Assembly: GCA_948146395.1 (NCBI GenBank)
Contig: OX411548.1
Coordinates: forward strand, 58,175,020-58,239,019
Reading direction: 5' to 3'
DNA length: 64,000 bases
Source of the DNA: Fragum whitleyi
Taxonomy: Eukaryota > Mollusca > Bivalvia > Cardiida > Cardiidae
The stretch's first letter is position 1. Each line of letters starts with the position of its first letter. This document shows, piece by piece, positions 55,101-64,000 of the stretch. Made by a program: the position numbers and the translations under genes. Below the pieces are notes generated by a model. The model did no database searches. It saw nothing but the letters and a program-made list of their open reading frames with translations, and was not told the origin of the DNA.

Positions 55101-58100
55101 GAAATTTCCTGGTAATTTTCTAAGTCCAGCATCCGTATCTTCCACAAAAATCAATGGAACAGAACCAAATTCAAACTTGATCTGTAACTCATTGATGCTG
55201 ACTCACATACCAAAAATCAGCTCAATATCTCCAAGGGTTAAGAAAAAAAGACCGGAAAACTGAAATTTCCTGGTAATTTTCTAAGTCCAGCATCCGTATC
55301 TTCCACAAAAATCAATGGAACAGAACCAAATTCAAACTTGATCTGTAACTCATTGATGCTGACTCACATACCAAAAATCAGCTCAATATCTCCAAGGGTT
55401 AAGAAAAAAAGACCGGAAAACTGAAATTTCCTGGTAATTTTCTAAGTCCAGCATCCGTATCTTCCACAAAAATCAATGGAACAGAACCAAATTCAAACTT
55501 GATCTGTAACTCATTGATGCTGACTCACATACCAAAAATCAGCTCAATATCTCCAAGGGTTAAGAAAAAGAAAGACCGGAAAACTGAAATTTCCTGGTAA
55601 TTTTCTAAGTCCAGCATCCGTATCTTCCACAAAAATCAATGGAACAGAACCAAATTCAAACTTGATCTGTAACTGATTGATGCTGACTCACATACCAAAA
55701 ATCAGCTCAATATCTCCAAGGGTTAAGAAAAAAAGACCGGAAAACTGAAATTTCCTGGTAATTTTCTAAGTCCAGCATCCGTATCTTCCACAAAAATCAA
55801 TGGAACAGAACCAAATTCAAACTTGATCTGTAACTGATTGATGCTGACTCACATACCAAAAATCAGCTCAATATCTCCAAGGGTTAAGAAAAAAAGACCG
55901 GAAAACTGAAATTTCCTGGTAATTTTCTAAGTCCAGCATCCGTATCTTCCACAAAAGTCAATGGAACGGAACAAAACTCAAACTCTTTCTGTAACTCATT
56001 GATGTTGACTCACATTCCAAAAAATCAGCTCAATATCTCCAAGGATTAAGAAAAAAATCCGGAAAACTGAAATTTCCTTGTAATTTTCTAAGTCCAGCAT
56101 CCGTATCTTCCACAAAAGTCAATGGACCGAAACCAAACTCAAACTCGTTCTGTAACTTATTGATGCGGACTCACATACCAAAAATCAGCTCAATATCTCA
56201 AAGGGTTAAAAAAAAGTCTGGAAAACTGAAATTTCCTGGTAATTTTCTAAGTCCAGCATCCGTATCTTCCGCAAAAATCAATGGACCAGAACCAAACTCG
56301 AACTCTTTCTGCAACTCATTGATGCAGACTCAATTACCAAAATCCAGCTCAATATCTAAAAGGGTTAAGAAAAAAAGTCCGGAAAACTTTAATTTCCTGG
56401 TATTTTCCAAGTCCAGCATCCGTATCTTCCACAAAAATCAATGGACCGGAACCAAACTCAAACTCGTTCTGTAACTCATTGATGCGGACTCAAATACCAA
56501 AAATCAGCTCAATATATCCCAGGGTTAAAAAAAAAGTCCGGAAAACTGAAATTTCCTGGTAATTTTCTAAGTCCAGCATCCGTATCTTCCACAAAAATCA
56601 ATGGACCGAAACCAAACTCAAACTCGTTCTGTAACTCATTAATACGGACGCACATACTAAAAATCAGCTCAATATCTCCAAGGGTTAAGAAAAAAAGTCC
56701 GGAAAACTGAAATTTCCTGGTAATTTCTATGTCCAGCATCCGTATCTTCCACAAAAATCAATGGAACAGAACCAAATTCAAACTTGATCTGTAACTGATT
56801 GATGCTGACTCACATACCAAAAATCAGCTCAATATCTCCAAGGGTTAAGAAAAAAAGACCGGAAAACTGAAATTTCCTGGTAATTTTCTAAGTCCAGCAT
56901 CCGTATCTTCCACAAAAATCAATGGAACAGAACCAAATTCAAACTTGATCTGTAACTCATTGATGCTGACTCACATACCAAAAATCAGCTCAATATCTCC
57001 AAGGGTTAAGAAAAAAAGACCGGAAAACTGAAATTTCCTTGTAATTTTCTAAGTCCAGCATCCGTATCTTCCACAAAAATCAATGGAACAGAACCTAATT
57101 CAAACTTGATCTGTAACTGATTGATGCTGACTCACATACCAAAAATCAGCTCAATATCTCCAAGGGTTAAGAAAAAAAGACCGGAAAACTGAAATTTCCT
57201 GGTAATTTTCTAAGTCCAGCATCCGTATCTTCCACAAAAATCAATGGAACAGAACCAAATTCAAACTTGATCTGTAACTGATTGATGCTTACTCACATAC
57301 CAAAAATCAGCTCAATATCTCAAAGGGTTAAGAAAAAAAGACCGGAAAACTGAAATTTCCTGGTAATTTTCTAAGTCCAGCATCCGTATCTTCCACAAAA
57401 GTCAATGGACCGGAACAAAACTCAAACTCTTTCTGTAACTCATTGATGCAGACTCACATTCCAAAAAATCAGCTCAATATCTCCAAGGATTAAGAAAAAA
57501 AGACCGGAAAACTGAAATTTCCTTGTAATTTTCTAAGTACAGCATCCGTATCTTCCACAAAAGTCAATGGACCGAAACCAAACTCAAATTCGTTCTGTAA
57601 CTCATTGATGCGGACTCACATACCAAAAATCAGCTCAATAACTCAAAGGGTTAAGAAAAAAAGTCTGGAAAACTGAAATTTCCTGGTAATTTTCTAAGTC
57701 CAGCATCCGTATCTTCCACAAAAATCAATGGACCAGAACCAAACTCGAACTCTTTCTGCAACTCATTGATGCAGACTCACATACTATAATTCAGCTCAAT
57801 ATCTAAAAGGGTTAAGAAAAAAAGTCCGGAAAACTTTAATTTCCTGGTATTTTCCAAGTCCAGCATCCGTATCTTCCACAAAAATCAATGGACCGGAACC
57901 AAACTCAAACTCGTTCTGTAACTCATTGATGCGGACTCAAATACCAAAAATCAGCTCAATATCTCCAAGGGTTTAGAAAAAAGGTCCGGAAAACTGAAAT
58001 TTCCTGGTAATTTCTATGTCCAGCATCCGTATCTTCCACAAAAATCAATGGAACAGAACCAAATTCAAACTTGATCTGTAACTGATTGATGCTGACTCAC

Positions 58101-61100
58101 ATACCAAAAATCAGCTCAATATCTCCAAGGGTTAAGAAAAAAAGACCGGAAAACTGAAATTTCCTGGTAATTTTCTAAGTCCAGCATCCGTATCTTCCAC
58201 AAAAATCAATGGAACAGAACCAAATTCAAACTTGATCTGTAACTCATTGATGCTGACTCACATACCAAAAATCAGCTCAATATCTCCAAGGGTTAAGAAA
58301 AAAAGACCGGAAAACTGAAATTTCCTGGTAATTTTCTAAGTCCAGCATCCGTATCTTCCACAAAAATCAATGGAACAGAACCAAATTCAAACTTGATCTG
58401 TAACTGATTGATGCTGACTCACATACCAAAAATCAGCTCAATATCTCCAAGGGTTAAGAAAAAAAGACCGGAAAACTGAAATTTCCTGGTAATTTTCTAA
58501 GTCCAGCATCCGTATCTTCCACAAAAGTCAATGGAACGGAACAAAACTCAAACTCTTTCTGTAACTCATTGATGCAGACTCACATTCCAAAAAATCAGCT
58601 CAATATCTCCAAGGATTAAGAAAAAAATCCGGAAAACTGAAATTTCCTTGTAATTTTCTAAGTCCAGCATCCGTATCTTCCACAAAAGTCAATGGACCGA
58701 AACCAAACTCAAACTCGTTCTGTAACTTATTGATGCGGACTCACATACCAAAAATCAGCTCAATATCTCAAAGGGTTAAAAAAAAGTCTGGAAAACTGAA
58801 ATTTCCTGGTAATTTTCTAAGTCCAGCATCCGTATCTTCCGCAAAAATCAATGGACCAGAACCAAACTCGAACTCTTTCTGCAACTCATTGATGCAGACT
58901 CAATTACCAAAATCCAGCTCAATATCTAAAAGGGTTAAGAAAAAAAGTCCGGAAAACTTTAATTTCCTGGTATTTTCCAAGTCCAGCATCCGTATCTTCC
59001 ACAAAAATCAATGGACCGGAACCAAACTCAAACTCGTTCTGTAACTCATTGATGCGGACTCAAATACCAAAAATCAGCTCAATATATCCCAGGGTTAAAA
59101 AAAAAGTCCGGAAAACTGAAATTTCCTGGTAATTTTCTAAGTCCAGCATCCGTATCTTCCACAAAAATCAATGGACCGAAACCAAACTCAAACTCGTTCT
59201 GTAACTCATTAATACGGACGCACATACTAAAAATCAGCTCAATATCTCCAAGGGTTAAGAAAAAAAGTCCGGAAAACTGAAATTTCCTGGTAATTTCTAT
59301 GTCCAGCATCCGTATCTTCCACAAAAATCAATGGAACAGAACCAAATTCAAACTTGATCTGTAACTGATTGATGCTGACTCACATACCAAAAATCAGCTC
59401 AATATCTCCAAGGGTTAAGAAAAAAAGACCGGAAAACTGAAATTTCCTGGTAATTTTCTAAGTCCAGCATCCGTATCTTCCACAAAAATCAATGGAACAG
59501 AACCAAATTCAAACTTGATCTGTAACTCATTGATGCTGACTCACATACCAAAAATCAGCTCAATATCTCCAAGGGTTAAGAAAAAAAGACCGGAAAACTG
59601 AAATTTCCTTGTAATTTTCTAAGTCCAGCATCCGTATCTTCCACAAAAATCAATGGAACAGAACCTAATTCAAACTTGATCTGTAACTGATTGATGCTGA
59701 CTCACATACCAAAAATCAGCTCAATATCTCCAAGGGTTAAGAAAAAAAGACCGGAAAACTGAAATTTCCTGGTAATTTTCTAAGTCCAGCATCCGTATCT
59801 TCCACAAAAATCAATGGAACAGAACCAAATTCAAACTTGATCTGTAACTGATTGATGCTTACTCACATACCAAAAATCAGCTCAATATCTCAAAGGGTTA
59901 AGAAAAAAAGACCGGAAAACTGAAATTTCCTGGTAATTTTCTAAGTCCAGCATCCGTATCTTCCACAAAAGTCAATGGAACGGAACAAAACTCAAACTCT
60001 TTCTGTAACTCATTGATGCAGACTCACATTCCAAAAAATCAGCTCAATATCTCCAAGGATTAAGAAAAAAAGACCGGAAAACTGAAATTTCCTTGTAATT
60101 TTCTAAGTACAGCATCCGTATCTTCCACAAAAGTCAATGGACCGAAACCAAACTCAAATTCGTTCTGTAACTCATTGATGCGGACTCACATACCAAAAAT
60201 CAGCTCAATAACTCAAAGGGTTAAGAAAAAAAGTCTGGAAAACTGAAATTTCCTGCTAATTTTCTAAGTCCAGCATCCGTATCTTCCACAAAAATCAATG
60301 GACCAGAACCAAACTCGAACTCTTTCTGCAACTCATTGATGCAGACTCACATACTATAATTCAGCTCAATATCTAAAAGGGTTAAGAAAAAAAGTCCGGA
60401 AAACTTTAATTTCCTGGTATTTTCCAAGTCCAGCATCCGTATCTTCCACAAAAATCAATGGACCGGAACCAAACTCAAACTCGTTCTGTAACTCATTGAT
60501 GCGGACTCAAATACCAAAAATCAGCTCAATATCTCCAAGGGTTTAGAAAAAAGGTCCGGAAAACTGAAATTTCCTGGTAATTTCTATGTCCAGCATCCGT
60601 ATCTTCCACAAAAATCAATGGAACAGAACCAAATTCAAACTTGATCTGTAACTGATTGATGCTGACTCACATACCAAAAATCAGCTCAATATCTCCAAGG
60701 GTTAAGAAAAAAAGACCGGAAAACTGAAATTTCCTGGTAATTTTCTAAGTCCAGCATCCGTATCTTCCACAAAAATCAATGGAACAGAACCAAATTCAAA
60801 CTTGATCTGTAACTCATTGATGCTGACTCACATACCAAAAATCAGCTCAATATCTCCAAGGGTTAAGAAAAAAAGACCGGAAAACTGAAATTTCCTGGTA
60901 ATTTTCTAAGTCCAGCATCCGTATCTTCCACAAAAATCAATGGAACAGAACCAAATTCAAACTTGATCTGTAACTCATTGATGCTGACTCACATACCAAA
61001 AATCAGCTCAATATCTCCAAGGGTTAAGAAAAAAAGACCGGAAAACTGAAATTTCCTGGTAATTTTCTAAGTCCAGCATCCGTATCTTCCACAAAAATCA

Positions 61101-63650
61101 ATGGAACAGAACCAAATTCAAACTTGATCTGTAACTGATTGATGCTGACTCACATACCAAAAATCAGCTCAATATCTCCAAGGGTTAAGAAAAAAAGACC
61201 GGAAAACTGAAATTTCCTGGTAATTTTCTAAGTCCAGCATCCGTATCTTCCACAAAAATCAATGGAACAGAACCAAATTCAAACTTGATCTGTAACTGAT
61301 TGATGCTTACTCACATACCAAAAATCAGCTCAATATCTCAAAGGGTTAAGAAAAAAAGACCGGAAAACTGAAATTTCCTGGTAATTTTCTAAGTCCAGCA
61401 TCCGTATCTTCCACAAAAGTCAATGGACCGGAAAAAACTCAAACTCTTTCTGTAACTCATTGATGCAGACTCACATTCCAAAAAATCAGCTCAATATCTC
61501 CAAGGATTAAGAAAAAAAGACCGGAAAACTGAAATTTCCTTGTAATTTTCTAAGTACAGCATCCGTATCTTCCACAAAAGTCAATGGACCGTAACCAAAC
61601 TCAAATTCGTTCTGTAACTCATTGATGCGGACTCACATACCAAAAATCAGCTCAATAACTCAAAGGGTTAAGAAAAAAAGTCTGGAAAACTGAAATTTCC
61701 TGCTAATTTTCTAAGTCCAGCATCCGTATCTTCCACAAAAATCAATGGACCAGAACCAAACTCGAACTCTTTCTGCAACTCATTGATGCAGACTCACATA
61801 CCATAATTCAGCTCAATATCTAAAAGGGTTAAGAAAAAAAGTCCGGAAAACTTTAATTTCCTGGTATTTTCCAAGTCCAGCATCCGTATCTTCCACAAAA
61901 ATCAATGGACCGGAACCAAACTCAAACTCGTTCTGTAACTCATTGATGCGGACTCAAATACCAAAAATCAGCTCAATATCTCCAAGGGTTTAGAAAAAAG
62001 GTCCGGAAAACTGAAATTTCCTGGTAATTTCTATGTCCAGCATCCGTATCTTCCACAAAAATCAATGGAACAGAACCAAATTCAAACTTGATCTGTAACT
62101 GATTGATGCTGACTCACATACCAAAAATCAGCTCAATATCTCCAAGGGTTAAGAAAAAAAGACCGGAAAACTGAAATTTCCTGGTAATTTTCTAAGTCCA
62201 GCATCCGTATCTTCCATTTTCTAAGTCCAGCATCCGTATCTTCCACAAAAATCAATGGAACAGAACCAAATTCAAACTTGATCTGTAACTCATTGATGCT
62301 GACTCACATACCAAAAATCAGCTCAATATCTCCAAGGGTTAAGAAAAAAAGACCGGAAAACTGAAATTTCCTGGTAATTTTCTAAGTCCAGCATCCGTAT
62401 CTTCCACAAAAATCAATGGAACAGAACCAAATTCAAACTTGATCTGTAACTCATTGATGCTGACTCACATACCAAAAATCAGCTCAATATCTCCAAGGGT
62501 TAAGAAAAAAAGACCGGAAAACTGAAATTTCCTTGTAATTTTCTAAGTCCAGCATCCGTATCTTCCACAAAAATCAATGGAACAGAACCAAATTCAAACT
62601 TGATCTGTAACTGATTGATGCTGACTCACATACCAAAAATCAGCTCAATATCTCCAAGGGTTAAGAAAAAAAGACCGGAAAACTGAAATTTCCTGGTAAT
62701 TTTCTAAGTCCAGCATCCGTATCTTCCACAAAAGTCAATGGACCGGAACAAAACTCAAACTCTTTCTGTAACTCATTGATGCAGACTCACATTCCAAAAA
62801 ATCAGCTCAATATCTCCAAGGATTAAGAAAAAAATCCGGAAAACTGAAATTTCCTTGTAATTTTCTAAGTACAGCATCCGTATCTTCCACAAAAGTCAAT
62901 GGACCGAAACCAAACTCAAACTCGTTCTGTAACTCATTGATGCGGACTCACATACCAAAAATCAGCTCAATAACTCAAAGGGTTAAGAAAAAAAGTCTGG
63001 AAAACTGAAATTTCCTGGTAATTTTCTAAGTCCAGCATCCGTATCTTCCACAAAAATCAATGGACCAGAACCAAACTCGAACTCTTTCTGCAACTCATTG
63101 ATGCAGACTCACATACCAAAATTCAGCTCAATATCTAAAAGGGTTAAGAAAAAAAGTCCGGAAAACTTTAATTTCCTGGTATTTTCCAAGTCCAGCATCC
63201 GTATCTTCCACAAAAATCAATGGACCGGAACCAAACTCAAACTCGTTCTGTAACTCATTGATGCGGACGCACATACTAAAAATCAGCTCAATATATCCAA
63301 GGGTTAAGAAAAAAAGTCCGGAAAACTGAAATTTCCTGGTAATTTTCTAAGTCCAGCATCCGTATCTTCCACAAAAATCAATGGACCGAATCCAAACTCA
63401 AACTCGTTCTGTAACTCATTAATACGGACGCACATACCAAAAATCAGCTCAATATCTCCAAGGGTTAAGAAAAAAAGTCCGGAAAACTGAAATTTCCTGG
63501 TAATTTCTATGTCCAGCATCCGTATCTTCCACAAAAATCAATGGACCGGAACCAAACTCGAACTCGTTCTGTAACTCATTGATGCGGACTCACATACCAA
63601 AATTCAGCTCAATATCTTCAAGGGTAACGAAAAAAGTCCGGAAAACTGAA
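49110..63650. repeat. 161-bp satellite array, about 90 monomers with higher-order structure
   Basis: CTAAGTCCAGCATCCGTATC marks each unit (49171, 49332, 49493 ...). The unit also has TCTTCCACAAAAATCAATGG, a TGATGC.GACTCACATACCAA block, AATCAGCTCAATATCTCCAA and GGAAAACTGAAATTTCC. At least six monomer types are distinguishable. Type A (GGAACAGAACC, CTTGATCTGTAACTG) makes up the variable blocks; the others (for example GGAACGGAAC, ATTAATACGGACGCACATAC, and GGTATTTTCCAAG, a shorter unit) occur in a fixed order. That ordered set recurs with spacings of 3,057, 2,894 and 2,570 bp. A 29-bp slippage duplication sits at 62192-62249. Recurrent ORFs of 104 and 81 codons are by-products of the repeat. Confidence 0.95.
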
Positions 63651-63701
63651 ATCCGGACTGACAGACAGACGGACGGACGGACGGACCGAGCGCAAACCTA
63701 G

Positions 63702-63732
63702 AGTCCCCTTCGGCTTTCGCCGGTAGGGGACT
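63702..63732. other. 3' terminal hairpin of H9
   Basis: AGTCCCCTTCGGC and GCCGGTAGGGGACT pair around TTTC. Its right arm is also the partner of the 5' subterminal word, so the two ends of the element and the hairpin compete for the same pairing. Confidence 0.7.
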
Positions 63733-63886
63733 AATAAACTGCAGTTTAGATGTTATCATCATCCATCGACGATATTTTTCGAAAGAGGCCGGATTTTTTT
63801 TTTCATTTACGCACTTGCGTAAATTGCGTCAGTATTGGAACGGTTGCGCCCTTGCACATGTAATGCAATGTTTAACCACATTGTCA

Positions 63887-64000
63887 GCCCGATTAGCTCA
63901 GTCGGTAGAGCACCAGATTTCAAATCAACTGAACAACTCTGGTAGTAAATGCGGATCTTTAAACCTACCAGGGGTAGATCCAAATTGGGAGAGGACTCTG
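63887..64000 (+). repeat. tRNA-like SINE head at the window edge
   Basis: GCCCGATTAGCTCAGTCGGT begins as a tRNA would, and TAGCTCAGTCGG fits the polymerase III A box. After an anticodon-like ACCAGATTTCAAATC no proper T arm or B box follows within reach. This is more likely a tRNA-derived repeat than a functional tRNA; it continues beyond the window. Confidence 0.5.

Larger units (their letters stand above)
48977..63732 (+). mobile_element. H9: 14.76-kb HINE/pearl-like element with giant tandem core
   Basis: The head starts AACAAGCATTTGGAAG. AGTCCCCTACCGG at 49011-49023 is the exact complement of CCGGTAGGGGACT at 63720-63732. The core of 161-bp monomers fills about 49110-63650. Then come ACTGACAGACAGACGGACGG and a 3' hairpin (63702-63732: AGTCCCC...GGGGACT). 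The order head, subterminal repeat, tandem core, GACG microsatellite, terminal hairpin is the same as in H5, H6 and H8, but those cores hold 1 to about 7 units. No protein is encoded, so movement would depend on a Rep/helicase supplied in trans (inference). Confidence 0.8.
48795..63854 (+). mobile_element. M1 palindromic MITE split by the H9 satellite element
   Basis: Left part 48795-48976: ATAGGCGTTACTAGGATTTT, CACTCAGAGGGCCACCAC, AACATCGTAACTACAGCTT. Right part 63733-63854: AATAAACTGCAGTTTAGATG, ATCCATCGACGATATTTTTC, TTACGCACTTGCGTAAATTG, ending TTGCGCCCTTG. Joined, they reproduce the intact copies (ACTACAGCTTGAATAAGCTG...) with at most one base unaccounted for at the junction. The insertion therefore lies in the central palindrome of M1. 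Confidence 0.8.

Noticed and set aside
50209..59324. Four identical 104-codon plus-strand ORFs and matching 81-codon minus-strand ORFs in the satellite
   Set aside because: They repeat only because the higher-order unit repeats. The 161-bp unit is not a multiple of three and each ORF crosses several monomers in changing frames. No start context, domain or independent conservation.
49110..63650. CRISPR array
   Set aside because: Units are repeated along their whole 161 bp with no variable spacers. There are no cas genes and the setting is eukaryotic.

Overview
This window looks like a repeat-dominated stretch of an animal genome, most likely a bivalve mollusc. That is an inference. It rests on high A+T, no operons or dense coding, tRNA-derived SINEs, many palindromic MITEs, and above all many elements built as 'AACAAGAGC-like head, tandem core of about 150-170 bp monomers, GACG-type microsatellite, small 3' hairpin'. 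This is the layout of the bivalve 'pearl' elements and of Helentron-type non-autonomous elements (HINEs). No complete host protein-coding gene is visible.

Layout. 0-1.6 kb: a palindromic MITE, a 697-bp TIR element and a broken Tc1-like transposase. 1.7-6.5 kb: a nearly intact tyrosine-recombinase retrotransposon of the Ngaro/PAT type (DIRS order) on the minus strand. It has Gag/CCHC, RT, RNase H and recombinase, one frameshift, and split direct repeats A1-ORFs-B1-A2-B2. 6.7-29.9 kb: nested small elements, namely TTAA-flanked MITEs, HINEs H0-H7, two SINE families and palindromes. 30.0-33.7 kb: a possible minus-strand host gene fragment whose exon candidates have compatible splice phases. One candidate exon runs into a 25-bp minisatellite and a 78-bp minisatellite sits just upstream. 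34.2-42.1 kb: several unrelated degenerate tandem arrays, the largest of 94-95 bp monomers, plus SINEs and HINE H8. 43.9-47.5 kb: large inverted repeats, a LINE 3' relic and a tandemly duplicated hairpin unit of about 415 bp. 48.8-63.9 kb: a palindromic MITE (M1) split by a 14.76-kb element (H9) whose core is about 90 monomers of 161 bp with higher-order structure. A tRNA-like SINE head begins at the right edge.

How it fits together. The only proteins with recognisable full catalytic motifs belong to the Ngaro-like element, which could in principle copy itself but not the HINEs. The HINEs carry no protein. Their shared ends (short subterminal inverted repeats plus a 3' hairpin) imply mobilisation by a Rep/helicase encoded elsewhere. 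The most striking observation is that the 14.6-kb satellite array is the expanded core of one such element: both element ends are visible, a 13-bp subterminal inverted repeat matches perfectly, and the host MITE resumes on the other side almost without loss. A second HINE (H5), also with a 161-bp core period, interrupts a SINE in the same way. This is direct sequence evidence for satellite birth and spread by a rolling-circle-type element.
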